Counted from the first letter of the stretch, positions 8,116-18,656 are shown. The stretch: DNA of 64,000 bases from Maridesulfovibrio sp. (GCF_963667685.1 NZ_OY763930.1:803001-867000); one strand, 5' to 3'. Notes: generated by a model from the sequence alone, not told the origin. Numbers and translations are program-made.

Positions 8116-8808
8116 ATGCAGAAGCCCCTTGTTCTCGTGCTGAACATTCTCTTCGAGACACCACTCAGGAACAGCTTTGACAATAGAATGGCCGAAGTCT
8201 TTGGCCCTGTAGCATTGGAATATGACACTGCCTATCTGGAAGACCTAGAAAATATTGCTGACACCGATAAGTATACACACCTGCTGATCTCCGGTTCCAC
8301 GGCAAGTGCTACCGAGGAAAAAGACTGGTATCCGGCTCTGGACAGCATCATTCACCGCTTCAGATCAGAAAAGAAAGCTATTCTCGGCATATGTTTTGGG
8401 CACCAGTTTTTAATAAGACACATACTTGGCAAAGACCACGTAAGAAAATCAGCAACACCGGAAATCGGGTGGACAAAAATAAAGCTGTCCGAAACACCTG
8501 CTTTCGATGCCGTCGGCTCAATTAAGTCAGCAGTATTCCACTATGATGAGGTGTTTGATTTAGATTCCAGATTCGAAATCACGGCGAGCTCAGATCGGTG
8601 CAAAATTCATGGATTCAAGATGAAAGAGGAAAAAATCTGGGGAATTCAATTTCACCCTGACTTCATGTATGAAGATGTGCATGAATTTTCTGAAGATATT
8701 AGGAAAAATGATCCTCAATTTGAAGAAATTCACTGTCAAACAGAAACATCGGCAACTGAATTCAAAAAGAATGATTATATTTTAAAAAAATGGATTGAAG
8801 TATCCTAA
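8116..8808 (+). CDS. Class I glutamine amidotransferase-like protein
   Basis: A 230-aa single-domain GATase-1 protein. The nucleophile elbow ILGICFGHQ holds the Cys near residue 94. The His is in GIQFHPDF near residue 178. The third triad residue, normally Glu in HPE, is Asp here. The family takes ammonia from glutamine or gamma-glutamyl compounds; free-standing members include guaA-like and gamma-glutamyl hydrolase proteins. A good AGGAGA ribosome site precedes the ATG. It is monocistronic between the tRNA operon and a terminator. The substrate is unknown. Confidence 0.85.
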   Translation: MQKPLVLVLNILFETPLRNSFDNRMAEVFGPVALEYDTAYLEDLENIADTDKYTHLLISGSTASATEEKDWYPALDSIIHRFRSEKKAILGICFGHQFLIRHILGKDHVRKSATPEIGWTKIKLSETPAFDAVGSIKSAVFHYDEVFDLDSRFEITASSDRCKIHGFKMKEEKIWGIQFHPDFMYEDVHEFSEDIRKNDPQFEEIHCQTETSATEFKKNDYILKKWIEVS

Positions 8809-8847
8809 CCACAAATTAGAATCACTTCGATTCCACAGCTTTTAATG

Positions 8848-8889
8848 AAACAGCCATCAATATCTAGACTGATGGCTGTTTTATTTTTT
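8848..8889 (+). terminator. Rho-independent terminator
   Basis: AAACAGCCATCA (8848-8859) pairs with TGATGGCTGTTT (8870-8881), followed by TATTTTTT. It ends the amidotransferase-like gene. Confidence 0.92.
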
Positions 8890-9176
8890 GAGCAATTCCA
8901 AGTTTATCACAATTTTATAGGTACTTAACTTAATTACCCAACATTACTCCAACAGACGACTGTCCCTAAAATATCAATAAAAAAGTAAACTATTAACAAG
9001 TCTTAGATAAACTTTTCAGCCATATCCCTTTTCATATACGACTTTTCGTTACACTACCGTCAAGTTTAATGGCATACATTACTATAAATAACTAGTTCTG
9101 ACCACGTCTATAGTATTGGTGGTGAGCGGGACTCTTTATTGTAGACGGTGTTATTTACTAAGAGAGGGAGGATCTT
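8890..9176 (+). other. Promoter and leader region of the first chemoreceptor
   Basis: About 290 AT-rich bases without an ORF. A long-range pairing CGTCTA (9105-9110) with TAGACG (9142-9147) lies just before the GGGAGG ribosome site. I see no clear sigma-28 or sigma-54 promoter. Confidence 0.35.
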
Positions 9177-11321
9177 ATGAATTTTAAGGACTGGAATCTA
9201 AAAAACAAAATCATTATACCGACTTTCTGTATTGTGGCGTTGATTCTTGCAGCAAGTACATGGGTAATGACAGATCAGGCTAAAGACATGGCCGTAGAAC
9301 AAGCTATTCATGCCGCCGATATTGAAGCCGCAGGTTACAGCAACGACATTTCCGAAACCCTTGGAAAAGCCCTTACGGTAACGAGAACATTGGCCGCTAT
9401 GTTTGAAATCGGCGCCAACTATAAACGCATACCTGACCGTGAAGAACTCGATGCAGTTCTGATCGAAGTTCTAAAACGCCATCCCGGTCTTTCCGGTGCA
9501 TGGTGCACCTTTCCCGGTAAAACGAGTTATGATGACCGGGAAGAAGAGTATATGGAAAAATATAAGGGGGCTTACCGTAACTGGTACTACCGGGACGGTG
9601 GTAAAATTGCATCTTCCTTTGCAGGAGACGAAGATCTTACAGGACAGGCATGGTTTGAAAAACCCATGGCAGGTGATGTGGAAACAATATCCGAGCCGTA
9701 CCCCTGGGAAGTTGACGGTAAAACATTCTGGCTCTGCTCCACCGGTTATCCGATTAAGAAAAAAGGACGTAACATAGGTATCGTCGGTGTAGACTTTTAC
9801 CTTAATGATCTGCTCGAAACGGTTCTTGATATCAAGCCGTTTGAAACAGGTTACGCATTCCTTGTCACAAACCAGGGAACTATCGTTGCACATCCCAACC
9901 CTGAGTTTCAGGCCAAAAAGCTTGTTGATGTCATGCGCAATGAGAACTCAGCAGTGATCGATGCAATCAGAAAAGGCCAACCCTACTCCTTTATATCCAC
10001 TTCTCCCATAACCGGAAAAAGAGAATACATAACCTATAGCCCTATAGCCGTTGGAAAAACGGTCTTCCCATGGTCCATCGCGCTGGTTATTCCTATGGAC
10101 AAGGTGGAAGCTCAGGCCAACGCAATCGCGCACAACAGCATGATCATCAGCGTTGCGGCTATTCTTATCCTGCTGGTAGTTCTTTTTGTCCTTGCCGGGC
10201 TGATCAGTAAGCCTATCCTCAATACAGCGGATTACACAGCTAAAGTTGCAAAAGGCGATCTTGATGCCGATCTCTCAATTCACCAGAAAGATGAAATCGG
10301 GCACATGGCTGATTCACTGCGTGCCATGGTCAGTGAATTGAAAAAAACAATCCTGAAAGCTGAAGATGAAACCCGCAAAGCGGAGGATGAATCAGCTAAG
10401 GCACGAGAAGCCACTGCTGAAGCCGAAAAAGCACGAGAAAAAGCGGATATGGCCAGAGCAGAAGGTCTACATCACGCGGCAGATAGAGTTGAAAAGGTAC
10501 TTAAACGGGTTGTCTCAGCTTCTAAACAAATGTCTGTACAGTCGGATGAAATGCTCCATGGTGCGGAAATTCAGAGTGATCGTATTTCTTCAACGGCTAC
10601 TGCTATGGAAGAAATGAACGCCACAGTGCTGGAAATAGCACGCAACGCCAGTGATGCCGCTGAAGCAAGTACCGTGGCTCAGGAAAAAGCCAGAGACGGA
10701 GCTTCTGTCGTGGAAAAATCAAAATCTGCACTCGGGCAGACAGTTCAGGAGGTCAACAACCTCAAAGGTAATATGATGGAGCTCGACACGCAGGCTAAGG
10801 GAACAGAGACAATTATCAGAGTAATTACCGATATTGCTGACCAGACTAATCTGCTGGCCCTTAATGCCGCCATTGAAGCTGCTCGGGCAGGTGAAGCCGG
10901 ACGCGGATTTGCAGTAGTTGCGGACGAAGTACGTAAACTGGCGGAGAAAACCATGACCGCAACCGGAGAGGTATCAAACTCAATAACTGCCATTCAACGT
11001 GTTGCCGGGGAAAATATCCGCTCAATGGAAACTGTCAATAAACGCATTGAAGAAGCCAATGAATTCTCTGAAAACTCAGGTGATGTTTTGAAAGAAATCG
11101 TAAGCGGAGCAGAAATGAGTGCAATCCAGATTCAGAGCATTGCAACTGCTGCGGAAGAACAATCCGCCACCTCTGAAGAAATCAACATTTCAGTGGAGGA
11201 AATCAGCCGCATCACAGCGGAAACCGCTGAAGGAGCGAGGGAGTTTGCCCTAGCACTCGAATCTCTCGCCGAGCAGGTCTCTGAAATGCAAAAAATTGTT
11301 GAAGATTTAAAAGCCGAATAA
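9177..11321 (+). CDS. Methyl-accepting chemotaxis protein with Cache sensor (copy A)
   Basis: A 714-aa membrane chemoreceptor. TM1 spans about 13-30, the periplasmic double-Cache sensor about 35-320 ([33 protein letters not shown]), TM2 about 321-345, and HAMP about 346-400. A long Ala/Glu/Lys-rich coiled coil precedes the signalling domain, whose hairpin tip [32 protein letters not shown] is the near-universal CheA/CheW-binding motif (quoted here only as a landmark, split at residue 20: [20 protein letters not shown]). No C-terminal NWETF-type pentapeptide is present. GGGAGG precedes the ATG. It is a close paralogue of the next gene. Cache receptors of this type often sense amino or organic acids (family knowledge); the ligand here is unknown. 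Confidence 0.96.
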   Translation: MNFKDWNLKNKIIIPTFCIVALILAASTWVMTDQAKDMAVEQAIHAADIEAAGYSNDISETLGKALTVTRTLAAMFEIGANYKRIPDREELDAVLIEVLKRHPGLSGAWCTFPGKTSYDDREEEYMEKYKGAYRNWYYRDGGKIASSFAGDEDLTGQAWFEKPMAGDVETISEPYPWEVDGKTFWLCSTGYPIKKKGRNIGIVGVDFYLNDLLETVLDIKPFETGYAFLVTNQGTIVAHPNPEFQAKKLVDVMRNENSAVIDAIRKGQPYSFISTSPITGKREYITYSPIAVGKTVFPWSIALVIPMDKVEAQANAIAHNSMIISVAAILILLVVLFVLAGLISKPILNTADYTAKVAKGDLDADLSIHQKDEIGHMADSLRAMVSELKKTILKAEDETRKAEDESAKAREATAEAEKAREKADMARAEGLHHAADRVEKVLKRVVSASKQMSVQSDEMLHGAEIQSDRISSTATAMEEMNATVLEIARNASDAAEASTVAQEKARDGASVVEKSKSALGQTVQEVNNLKGNMMELDTQAKGTETIIRVITDIADQTNLLALNAAIEAARAGEAGRGFAVVADEVRKLAEKTMTATGEVSNSITAIQRVAGENIRSMETVNKRIEEANEFSENSGDVLKEIVSGAEMSAIQIQSIATAAEEQSATSEEINISVEEISRITAETAEGAREFALALESLAEQVSEMQKIVEDLKAE

Positions 11322-11344
11322 CCAACTTAGCTATAATTCAGAAA

Positions 11345-11380
11345 AAAAGGCCGCATCAGACGATGCGGCCTTTTCTTTTC
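11345..11380 (+). terminator. Rho-independent terminator
   Basis: AAAAGGCCGCATC (11345-11357) pairs with GATGCGGCCTTTT (11362-11374), followed by CTTTTC. It separates the two chemoreceptors into independent transcripts. Confidence 0.92.
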
Positions 11381-11555
11381 CCGCCAGCGAACCAGCTGAA
11401 AATAAAATTGTATTTTTCCACTCTGGACCCTTTACTTTTCTCCTAACATTGTTGAATCATCAATCAACACATAAATACCTGAAATAACAAAATAAAACTA
11501 GACAAAACAGTCCAAAAAACGTCAATAATGTCACAAAAATAAAGGGAGTGCCTAC

Positions 11556-13697
11556 ATGAATTTAAAAAACTGGAGCCTGAAGACTAAAATAATTATACCC
11601 ACATTCTTCATTGTGGGCCTGATATTGGCTACAAGCACATGGGTTACAACCTATCAGGCAAAAAAAATGGCTGTGAAACAGGCCAGTGAAACTGCCGAAC
11701 ATGTAGCCAGAGGGTTCGGCAACGAAATATCCGAAACCATGAGCAAAGCACTAACCGTTACAAGAACTCTGGGAATCATGTTTGAAGAAGGAGCAAACTA
11801 CAAAGCAATACCTGATCGTGAATATCTAGACGCGGTACTTATCAGAGTACTGGAAAAACATCCCGGACTGGCCGGTTCATGGTGCGCTTTTCCTCCAGAT
11901 ATTTACGATGGACGGGAAAGCGAATATGCGGACAAATATAAAGAAGCCTACCGCAACTGGTACCATCGTGAAGGCGGCCGCATCGCCGAACTATTCGTAG
12001 GCAACAAAGATGTCTCTGGGGTCGGCTGGTACCAGAACCCCATGTCTGGAAATGTGGAAACAGTCACCGAGCCGTACCCCTGGACAGTACAGGGAAAAAC
12101 ATTCTGGGTTGCATCCACCGGGATTCCAGTCAAAAAGAAGGGACGGAATATCGGTGTAGTAGGTGTTGATTTCTACCTGAACGACCTTCAGGAAACCATC
12201 CTTGCCATTAAACCTTTCGAAACCGGATACGCTTTTCTGGTAACCAACAAAGGAAACATTGTTGCCCACCCCGATGCGGACTTACAGGCAAAAAACCTTA
12301 ATGATGTAATAAACGGTAAAAACAGGAATAAGGTTCTCTCCGCAATCAAGAACGGAAACAAATATTCATACATTGAGAAATCCGAATCCGGGGAAAAACA
12401 ATACATAACTTATGCCCCCATCAAAGTCGGCAAGACATCTTATCCATGGTCTATCGCCATGGTCATCCCCATGGATAAAGTTGAAGCACAGGCCAATACC
12501 ATCGCCCGGAACAGTCTTATTATCAGTGCTGTTTCCATCGTCATCCTAATGGCAATACTATTTATGCTTGCCACCCTGATCAGCAACCCTATCCTTAAAA
12601 CCGCAACTTACACCGCCAAGGTAGCTAACGGCGAACTCGATGCTGAGCTTGATATCAACCAGAATGACGAGATCGGACTTATGGCGCAATCCATGCGGAC
12701 TATGGTCGGTGAATTGAAACAAACAATTCTCAAAGCCGAAGCCGAAACTCATAAAGCAGAGACAGAATCGGAAAAGGCACGCGAGGCGACCGCAGAAGCG
12801 GAAAAAGCACGCGCCAAAGCAGACATTGCAAGAGCTGAAGGTCTGCACCTCGCTGCCAACAGGGTTGAAATGATTCTTGACCGGGTTGTTTCAGCGTCGG
12901 AGCAGATGTCCATCCAATCAGCAGCAATGCTTGATGGGGCGGAAAAGCAAAGCGACCGTATCACTTCTACAGCAACAGCCATGGAAGAGATGAACGCCAC
13001 AGTTCTGGAGATAGCCCGCAACGCCTCCGACGCGGCAGAGGAAAGCAACGAAGCACAGGTCAAGGCAAAAGACGGTGCATCTGTCGTGGAAAAATCAAGA
13101 AACGCACTAGACCAGACTGTTACGGAAGTAAGCAACCTCAAGACCAACATGAGAGAGCTGGATAAGCAGGCAAAAGGAACCGAGGCCATTATCGGCGCCA
13201 TTAGCGATATTGCCGACCAGACCAACCTGCTCGCGCTGAATGCCGCCATTGAAGCTGCGCGCGCAGGTGACGCAGGACGCGGCTTTGCCGTTGTTGCGGA
13301 CGAGGTCCGTAAGTTGGCAGAAAAAACCATGACCGCAACCGGGGAGGTAGCAAACTCTATCGGCGCAATTCAACGGGTTGCCTTAGAGAATATCAGCTCC
13401 ATGGAAACGGTTTACCAGCAGATAGCAGGAGCCACAGCCTTCTCGAAAAGCTCAGGAGAGGTTTTAAAGGGAATTGTTAACGGAGCAGAAAAAAGCTCCA
13501 TTCAGATACAGAGCATTGCTACCGCAGCTGAAGAGCAGTCAGCAACTTCAGAAGAAATAAATACTTCAGTGGAAGAAATAAGCCGTATTACAGCGGAAAC
13601 AGCGGAAAGAGCAAAAGAATTCGCTAGGGATCTGGAATATCTTGCAGAACAGGTCGCTGAAATGCAACAGATTGTAGAAGACCTGAAAGCTGACTAG
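11556..13697 (+). CDS. Methyl-accepting chemotaxis protein with Cache sensor (copy B)
   Basis: A 713-aa paralogue of the preceding receptor, co-linear along its whole length: TM1 near 13-30, Cache sensor to about 320, TM2, HAMP, coiled coil and signalling tip. The sensor domains differ most. For example, the first has [18 protein letters not shown] where this one has [18 protein letters not shown], so the ligand specificity may have split. The signalling ends are nearly the same. GGGAG precedes the ATG. The 175 bases before it (11381-11555) are AT-rich with no ORF. Both genes have their own terminators, so this is a tandem duplication rather than an operon. Confidence 0.96.
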   Translation: MNLKNWSLKTKIIIPTFFIVGLILATSTWVTTYQAKKMAVKQASETAEHVARGFGNEISETMSKALTVTRTLGIMFEEGANYKAIPDREYLDAVLIRVLEKHPGLAGSWCAFPPDIYDGRESEYADKYKEAYRNWYHREGGRIAELFVGNKDVSGVGWYQNPMSGNVETVTEPYPWTVQGKTFWVASTGIPVKKKGRNIGVVGVDFYLNDLQETILAIKPFETGYAFLVTNKGNIVAHPDADLQAKNLNDVINGKNRNKVLSAIKNGNKYSYIEKSESGEKQYITYAPIKVGKTSYPWSIAMVIPMDKVEAQANTIARNSLIISAVSIVILMAILFMLATLISNPILKTATYTAKVANGELDAELDINQNDEIGLMAQSMRTMVGELKQTILKAEAETHKAETESEKAREATAEAEKARAKADIARAEGLHLAANRVEMILDRVVSASEQMSIQSAAMLDGAEKQSDRITSTATAMEEMNATVLEIARNASDAAEESNEAQVKAKDGASVVEKSRNALDQTVTEVSNLKTNMRELDKQAKGTEAIIGAISDIADQTNLLALNAAIEAARAGDAGRGFAVVADEVRKLAEKTMTATGEVANSIGAIQRVALENISSMETVYQQIAGATAFSKSSGEVLKGIVNGAEKSSIQIQSIATAAEEQSATSEEINTSVEEISRITAETAERAKEFARDLEYLAEQVAEMQQIVEDLKAD

Positions 13698-13722
13698 CGT
13701 GCATACGCCAGAATAAAACATT

Positions 13723-13757
13723 AAATCCCGGAATGACTTCATTCCGGGATTTTTCTT
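13723..13757. terminator. Terminator between convergent chemoreceptor and reductase genes
   Basis: AAATCCCGGAATGA (13723-13736) pairs perfectly with TCATTCCGGGATTT (13739-13752), followed by TTCTTATT on the plus strand. It abuts the stop codon of the aldo/keto reductase on the other strand. Confidence 0.9.
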
Positions 13758-13758
13758 A

Positions 13759-14604
13759 TTAATACTCTTCATAATAAGCCGGGTGCTGATCCTTGCGTCT
13801 TCCATCCGGTCTGTCCAGACCATTTATAGCGACCATTTCATCTGCGCTGAGTTCAAAATCAAAAACACTCAGGTTCTCCAACTGCCGGGCCGGAGAAGTT
13901 GCCTTGGGAATGGGCAAAGCGCCAAGCTGCACATGCCAGCGCAGGATGACCTGCGCCACACTCTTACCGTGCGCACCGGCAATATCATGTATCAATGATT
14001 CCTGCATTGCGGAATTATCCCGCCCTAATGGACTCCATGACTGGGTTATGATTCCGTGCCCGTCATGCCATGCTCGCTGTTCCTGCTGGATAAAGTACGG
14101 ATGCAGTTCTATCTGGTTGACCGCCGGAACTACCCCGGTCTCATCAATCAGCCGCTGCATGTGCTCGGGCAGAAAATTACTGCACCCGATTGACCGGACC
14201 AATCCCCTCTTACGCGCCTCAATCAATGCCTGCCACGCTTCCACATACAGACCCTGACTGGGATTGGGCCAATGAATAAGATAGAAATCATAATAATCCA
14301 GCCCTGCCCTGTAGAGGGACTCTTCCACTGAATAAAGAGCTTCAGTGTATCGATGCCGCAGACCGGGAACCTTGGATGTAACAAGGATATCTTCTCGGGG
14401 TATGCCGCTGCGCCGTATGGCTTCTCCAACGGCCCCCTCATTTTCATACTTGAAAGCGGAATCCAGCAATCTGTAGCCGGCTCTCAGGGCATTGACCATT
14501 GCTTCAACCCCGGCAGAACCATTAAGCTTGTATGTTCCGAATCCCAACGCCGGGACAGAGTTTCCGTCATTCATCTTTAAGTAAGGTATGGAACTAATAT
14601 TCAT
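13759..14604 (-). CDS. Aldo/keto reductase
   Basis: A 281-aa cytosolic NADPH-dependent carbonyl reductase. The catalytic tetrad is visible: Asp in LLDSAFKYENE with Tyr five residues on, Lys in VTSKV, and His in YLIHWPNP. SIGCSNF is conserved, and PIPKATSPARQLEN is the cofactor phosphate site. The ATG at 14604 is chosen because GGAGG lies five bases upstream; a longer frame begins at 14616. The alkyltransferase-like gene ends 13 bp upstream on the same strand, so the two form an operon. The substrate cannot be told from sequence. Confidence 0.94.
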   Translation of the reverse strand: MNISSIPYLKMNDGNSVPALGFGTYKLNGSAGVEAMVNALRAGYRLLDSAFKYENEGAVGEAIRRSGIPREDILVTSKVPGLRHRYTEALYSVEESLYRAGLDYYDFYLIHWPNPSQGLYVEAWQALIEARKRGLVRSIGCSNFLPEHMQRLIDETGVVPAVNQIELHPYFIQQEQRAWHDGHGIITQSWSPLGRDNSAMQESLIHDIAGAHGKSVAQVILRWHVQLGALPIPKATSPARQLENLSVFDFELSADEMVAINGLDRPDGRRKDQHPAYYEEY

Positions 14605-14617
14605 GTAATCCTCCATG

Positions 14618-14956
14618 CTATTTCTTCAGCAGGACAGGTTGCTCAATCGGGCACCAAAGATAAGTATCAAGGTCAATGCGCCCTTCAAAATCGAATTTTA
14701 TGCCTTCGATTTCAAGCAGTTTCCGTTGTCTTTCGTAGCCCTGACCTTTTTTCAATGAAATGCAGCCATCACGGTTGACCACCCTCTGCCAGGGGAGATG
14801 TTCTTTTTCGCTGCTGCTGTGCAGAATACGCACTACCTGCCGGGCACCGCGAGAATTCCCGGCCAGTGCTGCTATCCTGCCGTAAGAACAGACCTTTCCC
14901 TCAGGAATAGCTTTGATCATTTCGATCACTTTTTCAGTAAAAACAGTCTTACCCAT
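14618..14956 (-). CDS. Alkyltransferase-like DNA repair protein (ATL)
   Basis: A 112-aa homologue of the O6-alkylguanine-DNA alkyltransferase C-terminal domain. The helix-turn-helix runs through GKVCSYGRIAALAG and RGARQVVRIL. The active-site PCHRV of true transferases reads PWQRVV, so the acceptor Cys is Trp. In known ATL proteins this blocks alkyl transfer; the protein binds O6-alkylguanine and hands the lesion to nucleotide excision repair. It is the first gene of a two-gene operon with an aldo/keto reductase. The family is clear; the operon link is not explained. Confidence 0.92.
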   Translation of the reverse strand: MGKTVFTEKVIEMIKAIPEGKVCSYGRIAALAGNSRGARQVVRILHSSSEKEHLPWQRVVNRDGCISLKKGQGYERQRKLLEIEGIKFDFEGRIDLDTYLWCPIEQPVLLKK

Positions 14957-15147
14957 GACAGCTCCATCAAGGACTTGATTCTCAACCGATTAAAAACAAA
15001 AAACATTTTTCATGCAAGATGCCCATATCATAATTATTAAAATATTTTAAACCCGAGGAGCAATATTTTACAAGACGATCTGTGCGATACCGCTTAGCTT
15101 GTGTTTCAAGTGCGTTTATGCAAAGTTTCAGTTGTGTGGTAAAAATT

Positions 15148-15963
15148 ATGAAAAAAGGGACAATCAGATATCTGCGGCCCTCCGCAATTGAGGGTCTTGA
15201 GATTCAGGAAGTCATCAATTCCAACCATTCCTTCCCCAACCATACCCATGGATTTCATTCTGTCGGCGTGATGGAGGCAGGCGGCTGCTATTGCCGCCAG
15301 CCAGGTTCGGGGAGTTCTTTCGTGCGCGGAGGAGAAATAGCCCTCTTCAATCCCGGACTGGTTCATTCAGGAGTCATAACGGATTCGGACACACGTATTA
15401 CCTACAGGGTATTTTGCTTCGATAATCAGCTCTTTGAAAAAGCCCTTCGGGACTTGAATGAACAGGAAGGACTTCCTGAATTCAACTCCGTGGTAACTGA
15501 AGACAAGTTAACTAGCGGAACACTGGCTGAGCTGAATTATGCAGCTTCCGGGATTAAAAACAGACTGGCAATTGATACAGCTCTGGCCCGTGCTGCGGCT
15601 GCTCTTTTGACCCGCCACTGCGAAACACAGTCCAAGGTCCCGAAGACCAAGGAACCTGCTGCGGTAAAAAGGGCACGTGATTTCTTAGCTGCCAACCTTT
15701 CTGAAAAAGTATCACTGGAAGAACTGGCGCAGGTTACCGGACTTTCCCGTTATCACCTGTTGCGAGTTTTCAGGGCAGCTACTGGACTCCCTCCGCACAC
15801 CTACCATCTACAACTGCGTATCGAGCACGCCAAAAAACTGCTCCGTTCCGGAATGCCTTTCGCCGAAACAGCCCTGCAAAGCGGATTCTCCGACCAAAGC
15901 CATTTTACCAATACTTTTCGCCGTTACACCGGGGCAACCCCAACACAGTACACAAATATTTAA
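15148..15963 (+). CDS. AraC-family transcriptional regulator
   Basis: An N-terminal cupin-like effector domain (HSFPNHTHGFHSVGVMEAGG) is followed by the double helix-turn-helix of AraC near the end: VSLEELAQVTGLSRYHLLRV and the closing AETALQSGFSDQSHFTNTF. Members of this architecture often control an adjacent amino-acid exporter; here a DMT exporter lies 550 bp downstream. The start is uncertain. The frame is open to a GTG at 15082 and another ATG at 15118, and none has a good ribosome site; I took the ATG at 15148. The stop overlaps the stop of the convergent hemerythrin gene. Confidence 0.9.
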   Translation: MKKGTIRYLRPSAIEGLEIQEVINSNHSFPNHTHGFHSVGVMEAGGCYCRQPGSGSSFVRGGEIALFNPGLVHSGVITDSDTRITYRVFCFDNQLFEKALRDLNEQEGLPEFNSVVTEDKLTSGTLAELNYAASGIKNRLAIDTALARAAAALLTRHCETQSKVPKTKEPAAVKRARDFLAANLSEKVSLEELAQVTGLSRYHLLRVFRAATGLPPHTYHLQLRIEHAKKLLRSGMPFAETALQSGFSDQSHFTNTFRRYTGATPTQYTNI

Positions 15964-16352
15964 GCACTACGGATATAATCCACGAACTTCTGGTCGCTGG
16001 TAAGAATATGGCCGACCAGCCAGTTATTCAAAAATTCCAACAATTCCTGTAACGGAACACGATCATTATCTGCCGCCTTCTGAAACTCAACCACTTTTTC
16101 TATGAACTCAGTGTGTTCGGAAATATGCTTATCTAAATTCGGATAGTTCTTCTCCTTCATTATCTTTTCTTCCGCACAAAAATGTTCCCGCGCGTAGTTC
16201 ACCATACGGATAATGTAAGAAGATGATTCACCGTCAACATTATCCGAACCGGCTTCAGCCAAATCATTGAGCATTACAATTAAAGACTTATGTTGCTCAT
16301 CTATTAATTCATTTCCAAGGCTGTAGCTGTCTTTCCATACAACAAATGCCAT
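15960..16352 (-). CDS. Bacteriohemerythrin
   Basis: A 130-aa single-domain hemerythrin that binds O2 reversibly at a di-iron site. All seven ligands are present at expected spacing: His21, His57, Glu61, His76, His80, His115 and Asp120. The length is standard and it has no fused signalling domain. In anaerobes such proteins are thought to scavenge or sense oxygen. It is monocistronic, convergent with the AraC gene (4-bp overlap at the stops) and divergent from the DMT transporter. Confidence 0.95.
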   Translation of the reverse strand: MAFVVWKDSYSLGNELIDEQHKSLIVMLNDLAEAGSDNVDGESSSYIIRMVNYAREHFCAEEKIMKEKNYPNLDKHISEHTEFIEKVVEFQKAADNDRVPLQELLEFLNNWLVGHILTSDQKFVDYIRSA

Positions 16353-16513
16353 ATAAAAACTCCTTTTCCGTAACCTCTCCGCATGGTTGCAGAATCAACA
16401 TGCCACCAAAGCCAACAACACTCCAAGAACATTCTACCAATAAAACAATGATAGCAATATTTTCCAAGACCGCCATAGCATGAACGGCTAACTTTTTTGA
16501 CAAAGGAGATTCC

Positions 16514-17452
16514 ATGACCCAAGACAACTCACATAAAATTATACCCGTACTGTCAATACTTTGTGCAGTACTGCTTTGGGGCAGTTCTTTCGCTGCCATG
16601 AAACATCTAGTCGGAACTTTGAATCCGTGGGCAGTAATGTGGATGCGTGTAGGATTTGCAACTATAATTCTGACTCCGTTCATGCCCAAACTGGCAAAAC
16701 CTGTAAGAACAGGTAAAGACAGGGTGGCCCTGGCCATAATGGCCCTGTTTATGCCCTGCCTATATTTCCTTTTCGAATCTTATGCCCTGACTTTCACAAC
16801 CGCAACACAGGCCGGACTTATTTCAGCTTCGCTGCCTCTTATGGTCTCAGCTGGGGCAGGATTCTTTTTTAAAGAAAAAACAACACCAACAGGATGGGCA
16901 GGACTGGCCTTGTCCATGGCCGGAGTCGCGGCATTGACCATGGGGGGGACTCCTTCCGGGAATGCGGCCAACCCGGCCTTGGGCAACATGTTGGAACTCT
17001 TCGCCATGATCTGCGCGGCTGGATACATGCTGCTGGTCAAAAGACTTTCCGCCCACTACGGACCATGGACGCTTACAGCGGTCCAGAACGGTGCAGGCTG
17101 TATATTCTTTATCCCCGGACTTTACCTGATTATCCGGGACGGACTTGGCATTGCGCCGCACGAAACATTAATGATGGCCGGCTATCTCGGGGTCTTTGTA
17201 ACTCTTGGAGCCTTCGTTCTCTACAATCTTGGTATCAGCAGACTCCCGGCCGGTAAGGCATCCGCATTCATAAACCTTGTTCCAGCAATCGCAGCATTTT
17301 TCGGCTGGTTTTTACTTGGTGAGACTTTAAACTATACTCAGTTACTGGCCTCGGGAGTGATCTTTGCCGGAGTCGGACTTGCGCAATATGGAGAAAAGCT
17401 CAATTTCAAAAAAAGACATCTGTTAAAGCTGGCTCCTGACCAGAACAGCTGA
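16514..17452 (+). CDS. DMT-superfamily (EamA) exporter
   Basis: A 312-aa inner-membrane protein with ten predicted hydrophobic helices in two EamA repeats. The first repeat opens with ILCAVLLWGSSFAAMK; the second ends near AFFGWFLLGETLNYTQ, the typical EamA signature. The C-terminus is basic and cytoplasmic. The family mainly exports amino acids and other small metabolites. CAAAGGAG precedes the ATG by five bases. Substrate unknown; the nearby AraC gene is a possible regulator (inference). Confidence 0.92.
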   Translation: MTQDNSHKIIPVLSILCAVLLWGSSFAAMKHLVGTLNPWAVMWMRVGFATIILTPFMPKLAKPVRTGKDRVALAIMALFMPCLYFLFESYALTFTTATQAGLISASLPLMVSAGAGFFFKEKTTPTGWAGLALSMAGVAALTMGGTPSGNAANPALGNMLELFAMICAAGYMLLVKRLSAHYGPWTLTAVQNGAGCIFFIPGLYLIIRDGLGIAPHETLMMAGYLGVFVTLGAFVLYNLGISRLPAGKASAFINLVPAIAAFFGWFLLGETLNYTQLLASGVIFAGVGLAQYGEKLNFKKRHLLKLAPDQNS

Positions 17453-17493
17453 GCGGACGGCCTGTACATGAAGATGCGGCAAATAATCCTCTA

Positions 17494-17530
17494 CAATCCC
17501 GGCAAGGTAACTACCTGGCCGGGATTTTTA
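17494..17530 (+). terminator. Rho-independent terminator
   Basis: AATCCCGGC (17495-17503) pairs with GCCGGGATT, with an inner GGTA/TACC, followed by TTTTATTT. It ends the exporter gene. Confidence 0.85.
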
Positions 17531-17672
17531 TTTAAAATAGTGTTGGCTAAATATGCATAAAGAACCTTTAATAAAATACGCTTTTATAGTAAGTTCATTC
17601 GTATATTGCATAGTTGAAGAATATTCAGGGAGTTTCTTTAAAAACAAGCTTTTTCGTCAATTCGGGGAACAT

Positions 17673-18656
17673 ATGAAAAAACTGGCCGCTATAATTTTAT
17701 TCCTGCTTTTTACATTGGGAACCGCTTTTGCCGACCAGCCTGTTGTAGGTTTCGTAACCGGAGCCTCAGGACTCGGAGACCTCTCTTTCAATGACATGTC
17801 ATACGGAGGCATTCGTAAGGCACAGCAGGAATTTAATTTTAAACTGATAATCCTTGAGCCAAAGCCTGATGGCGAGTCGACCATTGAGGATTTCACCAAC
17901 CTGATTAAGCAATCGGATATTCTGATTTTAGTCGGTGCACAGCATGAAAAACTGGTAAGACTGGCTGCTCCCAAATTCCCGGATAAAAAATTCATTATCA
18001 GCGAAGTGCCTATCGAGGGGATAGACAATGTCTCCTCGGTTTTTTTTGAGCAGGGTGAAGGATCATTTCTAGCAGGAGCTATCGCGGCGCTGACCAGCAA
18101 AACCGGAATCATCGGTTATATCGGCGCGACCCCGGTACCGCCGGTAATGACATTCGAACGGGGCTATGTCGCCGGGGCAGAATACGCTGTGCCGACTATT
18201 AAAGTAAAAAAAGCATACCTCAGTCCGCTGGGTGATTTTTCAGGTTTTAACGCTCCGGCTAAAGGCTACAACATAGCCATGAGCCTATTCAGCAATGGTG
18301 CGGATGTCATTTTTACTGTGGCCGGCTTAAGCGGAAACGGAGTAATTGAGGCTGCCCGGCGCAGTGGTAAATTCGCAATCGGAGTGGACTCGGATCAGGA
18401 TTCTCTGGCTAAAGGCTTTGTTCTTACAAGTATGATAAAAAAGCTTGATGTTGCAGCCTACAACGAATTAAAAGCTATTATGCAGAATAAATTTAAACCC
18501 GGACCGACAAGCTACGGACTTAAAGAAAACGGAGTTGGACTTAGCGAAATGAAATATTCCCGTGACAAAATTCCTGACGGTGTTCTGGAAAAAGTGGACG
18601 AAATCAGAAATAAGATTATCCGCGGTGAAATCAAAATAAAATTCAAAGAAGAATAA
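17673..18656 (+). CDS. BMP-family periplasmic binding protein, probable kinase sensor
   Basis: A basic-membrane-protein (PnrA/Med-like) solute-binding fold of 327 aa. The ATG at 17673 is chosen because it follows GGGGAAC and begins a clear Sec signal (MKKLAAIILFLLF, cleavage after TAFA). The frame is open further upstream but without signal character. ASGLGDLSFNDMSYGGIRKA is the conserved BMP ligand segment. There is no lipobox. Known BMP proteins bind nucleosides. No ABC transporter genes follow; instead a membrane hybrid kinase starts 57 bp downstream, so this is probably the periplasmic sensor of that kinase (inference). Confidence 0.88.
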   Translation: MKKLAAIILFLLFTLGTAFADQPVVGFVTGASGLGDLSFNDMSYGGIRKAQQEFNFKLIILEPKPDGESTIEDFTNLIKQSDILILVGAQHEKLVRLAAPKFPDKKFIISEVPIEGIDNVSSVFFEQGEGSFLAGAIAALTSKTGIIGYIGATPVPPVMTFERGYVAGAEYAVPTIKVKKAYLSPLGDFSGFNAPAKGYNIAMSLFSNGADVIFTVAGLSGNGVIEAARRSGKFAIGVDSDQDSLAKGFVLTSMIKKLDVAAYNELKAIMQNKFKPGPTSYGLKENGVGLSEMKYSRDKIPDGVLEKVDEIRNKIIRGEIKIKFKEE

